Origin: Chlorocebus sabaeus
Lineage: Eukaryota; Chordata; Mammalia; Primates; Cercopithecidae
Direction: 5' to 3'
Assembly: GCF_047675955.1 (NCBI RefSeq)
Contig: NC_132904.1
Span: 931,501 to 995,500 of the forward strand
Length of the DNA: 64,000 nt
The notes under the pieces were generated by a model, which saw only the letters and a list, made by a program, of their open reading frames with translations, did no database searches and was not told where the DNA came from. This document shows positions 24,201 to 30,814 of the stretch, piece by piece; positions within the stretch are counted from its first letter, which is position 1; each line of letters begins with the position of its first letter. The translations under genes were made by a program, and so were the position numbers.

Positions 24201-26642
24201 GGTCTGGCCAGGTGGCCACCCCGGGGCAGTTTCCAACGAACGGCGTTCTCCGTTCTTTCTCCCAAGAGTCCAAGGGGGTGTGCGTTCACGAGAATGCTGA
24301 GTACCAGGTGAGCCCTGGGCTGGGTGAGGGGGGAGGAGGGGAGGAGGGGAGGAGGTTGGCTGCAGTGTGGGGGTCCTGGCAGGCTCTGGGCTGGCTGGGG
24401 TGCTGGAGAAGCCCCTGCCTCACGTCTCTCCCTATGCCCGAAGCCCGGTTCTCCAGTTTATTCCTCCAAGTGCCAGGACTGCGTGTGCACGGACAAGGTG
24501 GACAACAGCACCCTGCTCAACACCATCACCTGCACCCATGTGCCCTGCAGCACCTCCTGCAGCCCAGTAAGCGGCCGCCCCAGCCCTGGTTCCCCACCTC
24601 AGCCTGCCCTTTTCCCTCCTCCCAGACAAGTACCCGGGCCCATGTCTGTGTCGTGACACTCTCTTTCCTCCTTTCAATGCCAACCTCTCCCTGTGCCCAC
24701 CTCTCCGTCCTGACACCTGCCCAGCTTGGGGCCTCCTCCAGGTGGGGGTTGTCGGCAGTCCTGCAGGCTTTGTGTGGTGTGGGGTACAGCCTGGGAGTTC
24801 AGCTTCAGTGGCGTGTCTGTGTGCGCAGGGCTTTGAACTCGTGGAGGCCCCCGGGGAATGCTGCAAGAAGTGTGAACAGACGCACTGTATCCTCAAGCGG
24901 CCTGACAACCAGCACGTCATCCTGAAGGTGTGTGCTGCTGGCCCTGACGTGGCCGGGTTGCTTGAGCCCAGGGCAAGGCACGGGCCACCCAGGATCCCCC
25001 AGCTGAGTCCTCCCAGTCCTGGACGCAGCTGTGATGGGCGTCCTGGGGCTGCCATGACAAATGAGCAGGCGTCTTCAGAGCAGAAAGGGATTCTCCTGGT
25101 TCTGGGGCCCAGAGATCCCAGGGCAAAGGGCCTCAGGGCTGTGCTCCCTCAGAAGCTCTAGGCAAGGACCTTTCCCAGCCTCTGGTTCCTCCAGGTGCCC
25201 CTTGGCTGTGGCCATGAGGTTTCCTTCCCTGTGTCTGTCTCTCCTTTCCCTTGTAAGGATTTAGGGCCCCCCCCCAGCAAGATGATCTCATCTTAGGATG
25301 CTTCATTTAATGACACCTTCAAAGATCCCTTTTTCAAGGCAGGTCACGTTCATAGATTTAGAGTTACAACACAGACAGATCTTTGAGGGTTGTGTGGGCT
25401 CCAGACTGGTGCCTGATGTGGGGTCCCACCCGTGTCGCTTGTCCTGTGGCCCTGGGCCTTGCCAGGAAGCCTCCCCAGCCAGGTGTCTCCAGGGTGTCTT
25501 CCTGGCTGGGCTGGGGCTGGGCCTGCTGCCCTCCCTCACCAGAGCTCCCTGCCCCACAGCCTGGGGACTTCAAGAGCGACCCCACGAACAACTGCACATT
25601 CTTCAGCTGCGTGAAGATCCATAACCAGCTCATCTCATCCATCTCCAACATTACCTGCCCCAACTTTGACGCCAGCATTTGTGTCCCGGTGAGTGGGCCA
25701 CCTGGGGCCTGGCTGTGGGTGCTCGGCCGGGAGTGGGGGCACCTGGTGTTCTGAGGGTCTGGGGCCCCAGTGCTGTGACAGTGGCCTTGGGCCTGGTCTG
25801 AGCTGCCACAGGAGGCTTTGCCTGGGGCTTTCTGCAGCAGCTACTCCTGCCCATGGCATGGGAGGAAGGTGCTCTCATCCCCAGGAATGTCCGGGGGTCC
25901 CAGGCTCATTCTCCTTTCCCTCCAGGGCTCCATCACACTCATGCCCAATGGATGCTGCAAGACCTGTGAGTACAGGGCATAGCCTGGGGGGTGGGCAGGG
26001 TCAGGGCACAAGGGCTGGTGCCCTCAGCCCTGCCTGGTGTGGCTGGAGGACGGACAATGGCCTCCGGGCGGGCAATGAGGGCTGGGGGCTGAGGCCGAGC
26101 CTGGGGAAGGGACACAGCGAGGGAGAGCCCTCCCTCTCCCCTCAAAGATGTGGAGGTCCTGCCCCGAGCCACTGCCCCTCTCCCCAGGCATCCTTCGCAA
26201 TGAGACCAGGGTGCCCTGCTCCACCGTCCCCGTCATCACGGAGGTTTCGTACGCCGGCTGCACCAAGACCGTCCTCATGAATCATTGCTCTGGGTCCTGC
26301 GGGACATTTGCCATGTGAGTTCCAGGCTGGGAGTGTGCCTGGAGGGGGTGGCGGAGGCCCCATAGAGACGAGAGGCCAGCGCTGGCCCTGGGAGGTCGCC
26401 CCTCACTCCGCCCTCCCTGCAGGTACTCGGCCAGGGCCCAGTCCCTGGACCACGGGTGCTCCTGCTGCAGAGAAGAGAAAACGAGCCAGCGTGAGGTGGT
26501 CCTGAGCTGCCCCAATGGTGGCTCGCTGGCACACACCTACACGCACATCGAGAGCTGCCAGTGCCAGGACACCATCTGCGAGTTGCCCACCGACACCTCC
26601 CGCCGGGCCCGGCGCTCCCCCAGGCATCTGGGGAGTGGGTGA
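166..26642 (+). CDS. MUC2: MUC2 (mucin 2, gel-forming intestinal mucin), 3' part, 29 exons
   Basis: Secreted gel-forming mucin that makes the polymeric network of intestinal mucus; made in goblet cells. CDS = 166-276, 358-537, 679-918, 2131-2287, 2567-2698, 3343-3490, 4754-4797, 5199-5402, 5888-5905, 6483-16394, 17126-17323, 17563-17789, 18111-18285, 18769-19016, 19608-19791, 20110-20338, 21059-21237, 21630-21699, 21838-21938, 22093-22124, 23352-23529, 23833-23937, 24267-24307, 24444-24566, 24829-24927, 25560-25688, 25926-25965, 26188-26314, 26423-26642. Each junction has AG/GT and the phase carries through; the total of 13,851 nt is 4,616 codons plus TGA. The 5' part (signal peptide, D1, D2, start of D3) lies before the window. 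Recognised from VWD3/D4, CysD, Thr-rich PTS and cystine-knot order and from recall of human MUC2. MUC5AC, MUC5B and MUC6 are excluded by the two CysD domains flanking one short and one long PTS. No frameshift or premature stop seen. Confidence 0.95.
358..537 (+). CDS. MUC2: MUC2 exon, VWD3 domain
   Basis: 180 nt, 60 codons, STELKLEDKHRV to KLAPSYK. Acceptor gggcag, donor gtgggc at 538. This is the beta-rich core of VWD3; D3 supports N-terminal covalent oligomerisation of MUC2. A small 81-bp intron precedes it. Confidence 0.93.
679..918 (+). CDS. MUC2: MUC2 exon, VWD3 CGLCG motif and start of C8-3
   Basis: 240 nt, 80 codons. Begins GTVCGLCGNFDD; the CGLCG motif (688-702) is the conserved CxxC-type motif of VWF/mucin D domains. 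The second half, WAEKQCSILKSDVF, opens the C8-3 module. Donor gtgggc at 919; the following 1.2-kb intron holds the 59-bp VNTR. Confidence 0.93.
938..1485 (+). repeat. Intronic GC-rich minisatellite, unit about 59 bp
   Basis: About nine degenerate copies of a unit built around 'aactaggcagagcaggctg' followed by G-rich 'gggcggtgactgtgggcgggg'. The motif aactagg recurs near 943, 1003, 1062, 1121, 1242, 1300, 1421; the copies near 1180 and 1362 carry the variant gactgtagg. The + strand is strongly G-rich with many ggg runs. It lies entirely inside the intron between 918 and 2131 and leaves reading frames on the - strand that are by-products of the repeat. Confidence 0.9.
1836..1905 (+). repeat. 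Short tandem duplication (about 38 bp x 2) in intron
   Basis: The segment 'ggacgggttccaggatggcc' with following 'atgttacagc' is repeated once immediately downstream with one base change. Intronic, no known role. Confidence 0.85.
2131..2287 (+). CDS. MUC2: MUC2 exon, C8-3 module
   Basis: 157 nt. Encodes VDPKPFYEACVHDSCSC through RTPDLC, the cysteine-rich C8 module after VWD3. Acceptor ccccag, donor gtaaga at 2288; ends with one base of a Pro codon completed by the next exon. Confidence 0.93.
2567..2698 (+). CDS. MUC2: MUC2 exon, D3 assembly (C8/TIL junction)
   Basis: 132 nt, FCDYYNPPHECEWHYEPCGN to SYLEG. Contains N-glycosylation sequons NRS and NIS. Acceptor is cccaag (AAG rather than CAG), donor gtgagc at 2699. 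The frame joins as CPVFCDYY. Confidence 0.92.
3343..3490 (+). CDS. MUC2: MUC2 exon, TIL/E region of D3
   Basis: 148 nt, GCYPRCPKDRPIYDEDGKKC through EEICKSC. The CxxxC spacing is that of a TIL module. The donor that keeps the frame is gtatct at 3491, a poor match to the consensus (no G at +5), but it joins correctly to the next exon as SCVCTNSS. Confidence 0.9.
3505..4495 (+). repeat. Intronic degenerate CA-rich array (acacatgcac family)
   Basis: About 1 kb made of variants of 'cacacatgcacacatgcatggacac' with longer blocks such as 'cacagtcacacatgcac' recurring. It resembles an expanded, diverged CA microsatellite turned minisatellite. It fills most of the 1.26-kb intron between 3490 and 4754. 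The several open frames across it have low-complexity His/Thr protein and are not genes. Confidence 0.9.
4754..4797 (+). CDS. MUC2: MUC2 exon (44 nt), D3 tail
   Basis: Encodes CVCTNSSQVICRPKEG with split codons at both ends. Acceptor tttgcag, donor gtgagt at 4798. Part of the VWC-like end of the D3 assembly; sequon NSS. Confidence 0.9.
5199..5402 (+). CDS. MUC2: MUC2 exon, end of D3 assembly and first Thr-rich linker
   Basis: 204 nt. GEILNRTQDGVFCYWEFCGP and NGTVEKYFNICS, then a Thr/Pro linker of about 34 residues encoded by acc repeats (5290-5400). Sequons NRT and NGT. Acceptor ctccag, donor gtaagg at 5403. The linker is the first O-glycosylated stretch. Confidence 0.92.
5888..5905 (+). CDS. 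MUC2: MUC2 18-nt microexon
   Basis: Eighteen bases between acceptor attgcag and donor gtaagt at 5906, coding for VLSTTP plus one base. Human MUC2 as I remember it has the same V-L-S-T-T-P between the Thr linker and CysD1. Phase 1 at both ends, so skipping it would keep the frame. Confidence 0.88.
6483..16394 (+). CDS. MUC2: MUC2 giant exon: CysD1, PTS1, CysD2, PTS2
   Basis: One uninterrupted 9,912-nt exon (3,304 codons). Acceptor cttccctag before 6483 fits the phase left by the microexon; donor gtaagc at 16,395. Order: CysD1 (6488-6751), short irregular PTS of about 155 residues (6770-7237), CysD2 (7238-7528), long PTS (about 7532-16,380). PTS domains are heavily O-glycosylated on Thr/Ser and become the stiff, water-binding part of mucus. 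There is no stop in 9.9 kb in the coding frame although the array is built of diverged repeats, which argues that the protein is maintained. Confidence 0.95.
6488..6751 (+). other. MUC2: MUC2 CysD1 domain
   Basis: About 88 residues, starting CCFWSDWINEDHP and ending RVNCC. WSDW at 6497-6508 is a WxxW motif (C-mannosylation consensus). CysD domains form non-covalent dimers that set the mesh of the mucin gel. Differs from recalled human sequence at several positions, e.g. RETFDGVCRAPED where human has REPFDGVCGAPED. Confidence 0.92.
6770..7237 (+). other. MUC2: MUC2 PTS1, short irregular Pro/Thr domain
   Basis: About 155 residues of alternating 'PPTTTPSPP' and 'TTTTTTPP' blocks with a DNA unit of roughly 45-50 bp, ending in SITPSTFSPFSTTTPTTP. 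Human PTS1 as I recall it is more than twice as long, so this array has contracted here or expanded in human. Confidence 0.88.
7238..7528 (+). other. MUC2: MUC2 CysD2 domain
   Basis: CVPVCNWTGWLDSGKPDF to NVQCCKC. WTGW at 7256-7267 is the WxxW motif, and NWT overlaps it as an N-glycosylation sequon. Shares the CDVSVGxxCKNEDQ core with CysD1, showing the two arose by duplication. Confidence 0.92.
7532..16190 (+). repeat. MUC2: MUC2 PTS2 coding tandem repeat (69-72 bp units with higher-order blocks)
   Basis: About 8.6 kb of coding VNTR. The basic unit of 23 or 24 residues reads like TPTSTQTPTSTPITTTTTT plus ATPTP; units differ by one Thr codon (69 or 72 bp). From about 7.6 to 13.9 kb these units are interspersed with a second module starting TSTQTPTTPPTPITTTTT (14 copies, first near 8071, last near 13,731) that also carries TTTETPTPTPTNTVTP. 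From about 13.9 to 16.08 kb only simple units remain. The sense strand is almost only A and C. Every unit is in frame. Confidence 0.93.
16191..16394 (+). other. MUC2: MUC2 PTS2 non-repetitive C-terminal tail
   Basis: About 68 residues rich in Ser, Thr, Pro but not repeated (ESSTPQISRSTSSPPTES and following), ending STTMAPPG at the donor. It anchors the end of the VNTR in unique sequence and so helps to place allele lengths. Confidence 0.85.
16540..16690 (+). repeat. Intronic two-copy tandem duplication (about 79 bp)
   Basis: Two diverged copies share 'aaaggccaccccgctgc' and 'gccttctt' with an offset of about 79 bp in the intron after the giant exon. No role apparent. Confidence 0.75.
17126..17323 (+). 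CDS. MUC2: MUC2 exon, Thr/Ser linker to first C-terminal cysteines
   Basis: 198 nt. GTPTHSTTTGSSSPTTPSTV... then CCVLNDTFYAP. Acceptor cacag; the frame-keeping donor gtgctc at 17,324 is weak. Joins the PTS to the cysteine-rich C-terminal half. Confidence 0.88.
17563..17789 (+). CDS. MUC2: MUC2 exon, cysteine-rich module plus small Ser/Pro linker
   Basis: 227 nt. GEVVYNGTHGDTCYFVNCSL, NWSCPSTP, then a short repeat of 'TPSKPTP'-like residues (about 17,655-17,755) and CPDFDPPRQ. Sequons NGT, NCS, NWS. Acceptor tttgcag, donor gtcagt at 17,790. Confidence 0.9.
18111..18285 (+). CDS. MUC2: MUC2 exon, VWC-like segment before D4
   Basis: 175 nt. ENETWWLCDCFMATCKYNNT to DPDGCCWHWECD. CCxxxxC pattern typical of VWC-like modules. 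Sequons NET and NNT. Acceptor ccccag, donor gtgagt at 18,286. Confidence 0.92.
18769..19016 (+). CDS. MUC2: MUC2 exon, start of VWD4 with GDPH motif
   Basis: 248 nt. CYCTGWGDPHYVTFDGLYYS to HMMPMEVQ. The GDPH tetrapeptide lies at 18,786-18,797; in human MUC2 the Asp-Pro bond in this motif is known to break autocatalytically at low pH. Acceptor cgcag, donor gtaggc at 19,017. Confidence 0.93.
19608..19791 (+). CDS. MUC2: MUC2 exon, VWD4
   Basis: 184 nt. VQVNRQAVAVPYKKYGLEVS to NNTKGQCG. Conserved D-domain beta-strand pattern and sequon NNT. Acceptor ccgcag, donor gtgagt at 19,792. Confidence 0.92.
20110..20338 (+). CDS. MUC2: MUC2 exon, end of VWD4 and linker
   Basis: 229 nt. TCTNTTSDDCILPSGEIVSS to CTPSPLCQLIKD. 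The first part completes the CGxC motif of D4 (QCGTC). Contains a Ser/Thr stretch and sequons NTT, NKT. Donor gtgacc at 20,339. Confidence 0.91.
21059..21237 (+). CDS. MUC2: MUC2 exon, C8-4 module
   Basis: 179 nt. SLFAQCHALVPPQHYYDACV to NHTHGACL. C8 cysteine pattern of D4 assembly. Sequon NHT. Acceptor gcgcag, donor gtaagt at 21,238. Confidence 0.92.
21630..21699 (+). CDS. MUC2: MUC2 exon, TIL-4 first half
   Basis: 70 nt. VECPSHREYQACGPAEEPTC, the N-terminal part of a TIL domain. Acceptor ctgcag, donor gtatgt at 21,700. Confidence 0.9.
21838..21938 (+). CDS. MUC2: MUC2 exon, TIL-4 second half
   Basis: 101 nt. SSQQNSTVLVEGCFCPEGTM to FDVCVKTC. GCFCPEG is the TIL signature. Sequon NST. Donor gtaggc at 21,939. 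Confidence 0.91.
22093..22124 (+). CDS. MUC2: MUC2 exon (32 nt), start of first C-terminal VWC
   Basis: Encodes GCVGPDNVPRE between acceptor tcctag and donor gtaggc at 22,125. The next exon begins FGERFEFDCKNC in phase 0. The 1.23-kb intron that follows holds the CCAT array. Confidence 0.9.
22259..22928 (+). repeat. Intronic CCAT/CCAC tetranucleotide array
   Basis: About 670 bp of (ccat)n with cacc, cact and cattcat variants, inside the intron 22,125-23,351. Low-complexity 'IHPSIHPS' frames on + and 'DGWMDGW' on - are by-products. A second array of the same kind lies at 39.2 kb. Confidence 0.93.
23352..23529 (+). CDS. MUC2: MUC2 exon, VWC module
   Basis: 178 nt. FGERFEFDCKNCVCLEGGSG to CCNITVC. 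CxxCxC and CCxxxxC patterns mark a VWC domain. Sequon NIT. Acceptor ctgcag, donor gtaagg at 23,530. Confidence 0.92.
23833..23937 (+). CDS. MUC2: MUC2 exon, VWC region
   Basis: 105 nt. KCNTSLCKEKPPVCPLGFEA to CCPFYWC. Ends the first VWC-type region (GRCCPFYWC). Sequon NTS. Donor gtaagc at 23,938. Confidence 0.92.
23951..24085 (+). repeat. Intronic G-rich tandem repeat (about 46 bp x 3)
   Basis: Three copies of 'gggaggctgccgcccggggt' plus 'ggggggctggtgggtgggca', G-rich on the + strand directly behind a splice donor. Could form G-quadruplexes in the pre-mRNA; that is inference. Confidence 0.85.
24267..24307 (+). CDS. MUC2: MUC2 exon (41 nt), start of second VWC
   Basis: Encodes ESKGVCVHENAEYQ. 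Acceptor cccaag, donor gtgagc at 24,308. Small exon whose phase links WCES to YQPGSP. Confidence 0.9.
24444..24566 (+). CDS. MUC2: MUC2 exon, second VWC
   Basis: 123 nt. PGSPVYSSKCQDCVCTDKVD to PCSTSCSP. Acceptor cgaag, donor gtaagc at 24,567. Sequon NST. VWC CxxCxC motif. Confidence 0.91.
24829..24927 (+). CDS. MUC2: MUC2 exon, end of second VWC
   Basis: 99 nt. GFELVEAPGECCKKCEQTHC to NQHVILK. CCKKC closes the VWC module. Acceptor gcgcag, donor gtgtgt at 24,928. Confidence 0.92.
25030..25345 (+). repeat. Old interspersed repeat in MUC2 intron
   Basis: Contains 'gctgccatgacaaatgagc', a '...ggttctggggcccagag...' core and 'aggatttagggcc...atgatctcatctta', a pattern common in primate DNA. Diverged relatives lie at about 31.63-31.98 kb (same strand) and 37.07-37.35 kb (opposite strand). 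I do not name the family. Confidence 0.5.
25560..25688 (+). CDS. MUC2: MUC2 exon, VWC-like segment before cystine knot
   Basis: 129 nt. PGDFKSDPTNNCTFFSCVKI to FDASICVP. Sequons NCT and NIT. Acceptor cacag, donor gtgagt at 25,689. Confidence 0.92.
25926..25965 (+). CDS. MUC2: MUC2 exon (40 nt), start of cystine knot
   Basis: GSITLMPNGCCKTC, running into the CTCK domain. Acceptor ctccag, donor gtgagt at 25,966. Confidence 0.91.
26188..26314 (+). CDS. MUC2: MUC2 exon, C-terminal cystine knot (CTCK), first half
   Basis: 127 nt. CILRNETRVPCSTVPVITEV to NHCSGSCGTFAM. The CxGxC motif (C-S-G-S-C) is the ring-forming core of cystine knots; this domain dimerises MUC2 in the ER. Sequon NET. Confidence 0.93.
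26423..26642 (+). CDS. MUC2: MUC2 last coding exon, CTCK second half and stop
   Basis: YSARAQSLDHGCSCCREEKT, VVLSCPNGG and IESCQCQD give the last knot cysteines (CxC). After the knot comes a basic tail, RRARRSPRHLGSG, then TGA at 26,640-26,642. RRARR resembles a proprotein-convertase site, also present in the recalled human protein. Acceptor ctgcag. Confidence 0.94.
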
Positions 26643-26806
26643 ACTGGGTGGGCACAGCCACCCTTCACTGCCCTCCACAGCTCTGCCTCCCCCAGACCCT
26701 CTGAGCTTCCTGGCCTCCTAAGCTTGGCTTCCTCTCTTCAGATATTTATTGTCTGAGTCTTTGTTCAGTCTTTGCTTTCCAATAATAAACTCAGGCAGAC
26801 ATGCCG
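26643..26806 (+). other. MUC2: MUC2 3' UTR
   Basis: About 160 bases from the stop to shortly after the AATAAA signal. The exact cleavage site cannot be read from sequence; 15-25 bases after the signal is usual. Confidence 0.85.
26784..26789 (+). promoter_or_regulatory. MUC2: MUC2 polyadenylation signal AATAAA
   Basis: Canonical hexamer in 'ccaataataaactcagg', 142 bases after the stop codon, followed by a 'tgtgtggtttaggttggtt' GU-rich downstream element. Confidence 0.88.
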
Positions 26807-26809
26807 CAC

Positions 26810-27120
26810 TGTGTGGTTTAGGTTGGTTCTGCAGGGTGTGGCGTGGCCACTGTGCATGGCGGAGGCCTGGCCACCGGGCTTTGCACACAGGACATGGGGA
26901 CACCACACACATGCCACGTGGTTGGCACATCCCTCGTAGCAAATGCAGGGCGCATGTGGGGGCTGCCTGCCCTCCACTCCTGGTTCTCACCCTGGGCAAA
27001 ACCCCCATGGGGCCATGGAAACGTGGTCAGATTCCCTGGTAGGAATCCCCCCAGCCCTGAATCTGTGAAAAGAGCCCTGGGTTCCTTCACAGTCATTTCC
27101 CAGGCTTGCCACGGTTGGTG
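26810..27120. other. Unique intergenic DNA after MUC2
   Basis: GC-rich sequence with no recognisable gene or repeat. Short open frames only. Confidence 0.6.
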
Positions 27121-27330
27121 GGGACTTTGTGTAGCCCCGAGGGTCAGGTGGCCCTGGGGAGGGGGTGTGTGTGTGTGTAGCCCTGAGGGTCAGGTGGCCC
27201 TGGGGTGTGTGTGTGTGTGTGTGTAGCCCTGAGGGTCAGGTGGCCCTGGGAAGGGAGGGGGTGTGTGTGTGTGTGTAACCCTGAGGGTCAGGTGGCCCTG
27301 GGGAGGGTGTGTGTGTGTGTGCGCGTGAGC
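27121..27330 (+). repeat. Compound minisatellite with GT runs (about 55-60 bp x 4)
   Basis: Four copies of 'tagccctgagggtcaggtgg' plus 'ccctgggg' and a (gt)n run of variable length. Both the unit and the inner GT run look prone to length change. Confidence 0.88.
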
Positions 27331-27890
27331 ATTTGCTTGTGTGCACACGTGTCTGCATGTGCCGTATGTATGTGAATTGCACCTCGCCCTGGGTCTCTAC
27401 ACTGGGAAAATGGAGAAGGTCTTAGTCCTCAGGTCACTGTCAGCTCCTGCTGCAAAGTGACAAAAGGCAACAAGGACCTGGTGGCCCCGTCAGGGCTTTG
27501 GGGAGCTGCCAGGCAGAGCTGCCAATGCCTTCAAATCTGCAGAAGTTCTAGTTGGCTCTGTGGACCCAGCCAGACAGGGGGCACTGGGTGTGGACCCTGG
27601 GCACAATGCCCACTCGTGTTGGAGAGCTGAGCCCCCGGCCTTCTAGGTGGAGCCCACGGAGGCTGCTGGGGCCAGAGCAGGTGCTTGTGTAGTTCAGAGA
27701 GGAGTCTGGTGTCTCCTGTCAAAGGCAGGTGTGTGCGGGGGGGCCGAGGCCCCTGAGCACAGTGATCCAACCTCGAGCATCCTCTGAGGTCAAAGGGGAG
27801 GACATCTGTCCCCAGACCGCAAGGCTGTGCCACACCCTTTACATGTGTCGAAACCCTCAGGAGGACAGACACCGGGGCTGGGCTCCGCAC
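27331..27890. other. Unique intergenic DNA
   Basis: No convincing exon, repeat or promoter seen. Confidence 0.5.
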
Positions 27891-27900
27891 TTCCAAAGCC

Positions 27901-29764
27901 AGGGTGCAACAGGTCCCCAGGGCGTGACAGGTCCCCAGGACACAACAGGTCCCCAGGGCGTGACGGGTCCCCAGGACACAACAGGTCCCCAGGGCGTGAC
28001 GGGTCCCCAGGACACAACAGGTCCCAGGGCGTGACGGGTCCCCTGGGTGCAACGGGTCCCCAGGGCGTGACGGGTCCCCAGGACACAACAGGTCCCCAGG
28101 GCGTGACGGGTCCCCTGGACACAACAGGTCCCAGGGCGTGACGGGTCCCCTGGGTGCAATGGGTCCCCAGGGCGTGACGGGTCCCCAGGACACAACAGGT
28201 CCCAGGGCGTGACGGGTCCCCAGGACGCAATGGGTCCCAGGGCGTGACGGGTCCCCGGGGTGCAATGGGTCCCCAGGGCGTGACGGGTCCCCAGGACACA
28301 ACAGGTCCCCAGGGCGTGACGGGTCCCCAGGACACAACAGGTCCCCAGGGCGTGACGGGTCCCCAGGACACAACAGGTCCCCAGGGCGTGACGGGTCCCC
28401 TGGACACAACAGGTCCCAGGGCGTGACGGGTCCCCTGGACACAACAGGTCCCAGGGCGTGACGGGTCCCCTGGGTGCAACGGGTCCCCAGGGCGTGACGG
28501 GTCCCCTGGACACAACAGGTCCCAGGGCGTGACGGGTCCCCTGGGTGCAATGGGTCCCCAGGGCGTGACGGGTCCCCTGGGTGCAATGGGTCCCCAGGGC
28601 GTGACAGGTCCCCAGGACACAACAGGTCCCAGGGCGTGACGGGTCCCCAGGACACAACAGGTCCCAGGGCGTGACGGGTCCCCTGGACACAACAGGTCCC
28701 CAGGGCGTGACGGGTCCCCAGGACACAACAGGTCCCCAGGGCGTGACGGGTCCCCTGGGTGCAATGGGTCCCCAGGGCGTGACGGGTCCCCAGGACACAA
28801 CAGGTCCCCAGGGCGTGACGGGTCCCCAGGACACAACAGGTCCCCAGGGCGTGACGGGTCCCCAGGACACAACAGGTCCCAGGGCGTGACGGGTCCCCAG
28901 GACACAACGGGTCCCAGGGCGTGACGGGTCCCCAGGACACAACGGGTCCCAGGGCGTGACGGGTCCCCAGGACGCAATGGGTCCCAGGGCGTGACGGGTC
29001 CCCAGGGTGCAATGGGTCCCCAGGGCGTGACGGGTCCCCAGGACACAATGGGTCCCCAGGGCGTGACGGGTCCCCAGGACACAATGGGTCCCAGGGCGTG
29101 ACGGGTCCCCGGGGTGCAACAGGTCCCAGGGCGTGACGGATCCCCAGGACACAACAGGCCCCAGGGCGTGACGGGTCCCCAGGACACAACAGGTCCCAGG
29201 GCGTGACGGGTCCCCAGGACACAACAGGTCCCAGGGCGTGACGGGTCCCCAGGACACAACGGGTCCCAGGGCGTGACGGGTCCCCAGGACACAATGGGTC
29301 CCAGGGCGTGATGGGTCCCCGGGGTGCAATGGGTCCCCAGGGCGTGACGGGTCCCCAGGACACAATGGGTCCCCAGGGCGTGACGGGTCCCCAGGACACA
29401 ATGGGTCCCAGGGCGTGACGGGTCCCCGGGGTGCAACAGGTCCCAGGGCGTGATGGGTCCCCAGGACACAACAGGCCCCAGGGTGTGACGGGTCCCCAGG
29501 ACACAACAGGCCCCAGGGCGTGACGGGTCCCCTGGACACAACAGGTCCCCAGGGCGTGACGGGTCCCCAGGACACAACGGGTCCCAGGGCGTGACGGGTC
29601 CCCAGGACACAATGGGTCCCAGGGCGTGACGGGTCCCCTGGACACAACAGGTCCCCAGGGCGTGACGGGTCCCCAGGACACAATGGGTCCCAGGGCGTGA
29701 CGGGTCCCCAGGACACAACAGGCCCCAGGGCGTGACGGGTCCCCTGGGTGCGATGGGTCCCGCC
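27901..29764 (+). repeat. 36-bp minisatellite, about 52 copies
   Basis: Unit 'ggtccccagggcgtgacg' + 'ggtccccaggacacaaca'. Each 36-bp unit is itself two related 18-bp halves. A frequent variant loses one C (ggtcccagg), giving 35-bp units and shifting the reading frame, which is why three different long frames exist on the - strand. CpG-rich (gcgtgacggg). Copies differ by 'ggtgcaatg/ggtgcaacg' halves. No sign of a gene. Confidence 0.95.
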
Positions 29765-29783
29765 CCCGCTGTCCTACCTCCCA

Positions 29784-30040
29784 AGTAGCTGTACAGGCAT
29801 GTGGTACCATGACTGGCTAATTTTTAAGAACTTGCTTTTTGTTCTTATCTTTCAAAACAATCCTATGTTTTACTAAAATAACATGCACGTGATTTTTGAA
29901 TAGTTTTGTTTGTTTTGTAGAGACAGGGTCTCACTATGTTGCTCAGGCTGGTCTCAAACTCTTTCCTGGGTTCAAGCGATCCTCCCACCTCAGCCTCCCA
30001 AAGTACCAGGATTACAAGCATGAACCACTGAGCCTGGCTC
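29784..30040 (-). mobile_element. Alu, old, interrupted (- strand)
   Basis: 29,784-29,827 matches the Alu middle ('agtagctg...ggctaattttt'), then about 75 unrelated AT-rich bases, then 'gagacagggtctcactatgt' to 'gagcctggc' completes the element. Diverged, AluJ-like. Confidence 0.75.
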
Positions 30041-30780
30041 CTGGCGGGGGGCTGAGGCCACTGCCCTCCCCTAGCTGCTGCCTCCCCCATCTGACCCCAG
30101 GAAGGGCAGTGGTTGAGGGCCGGAGTTGAGCAGCAGCCCTGTGGGGTCCGAAGCCAGTTGGGACATCCCAGCTCATCAGCGCCACCCAGGGTCCTGGGGC
30201 CTGCTCAGGCCTGGGGCCTTTCCACTTCCCCGCTTGGCTCAGCAGAGCCCCCAAAAGGACCTGCTCATCCCCTCTGGTGGCCCCAGGAGCCCACACTGTC
30301 TGGGCCTAGGGACCTCCTGGGTGGTCAGTTGGCCTGGGCCTGCCTTGGAGCCCCTGAGGCCACCCCAGAGCCTCTGGCATAGCCACGTGGGGATTCTGGG
30401 GGCTTCAGAACTGGCCCTTCCATGAAGCGGTCAGCATGACCCCCAAAGCCATCCCTGGGTCATTTCGAGGGTGACCTGTTTCCGGCCCACCCCCAAAACG
30501 TATGTATCTGCCTGGCTGTGGCCACTGGGCCCAGCAGTCCCTGCACAGGCCAGGGAATGGGCAGGGCAGGGTGGGGGCACTGTAGTCAGAGACCTGGTAA
30601 GGAAGAGGTGGCCAGGCTCTCTCCAACTTCCTCATCTGTCCCCCGGCTTGCAGCTGTGAAGAGGGGTTTCTCCTGGTGATGCAGCGTGGACACGGGTGCG
30701 GCTGGGCCCCTGCCTGCTCTTCCCTGCTGTGCCCTTTGAAGCAGAGGCTACCCGGGAAGCTCAGGAGAGCATGAGCCCTG
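30041..30780. other. Unique intergenic DNA
   Basis: GC-rich, nothing recognised. Confidence 0.5.
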
Positions 30781-30814
30781 ACTCCAGTCCTTCCCCAGAC
30801 AGCCCTGCCCCTTC

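Noticed and set aside
26784..26800. Possible second poly(A) signal (aataat) just before AATAAA
   Set aside because: Overlaps the canonical hexamer; one signal is enough.
27531..29810. Three overlapping - strand frames of 619-759 codons in the 36-bp array
   Set aside because: Produced by 35/36-bp units; different frames give the same peptide words shifted. No start context or splice evidence.
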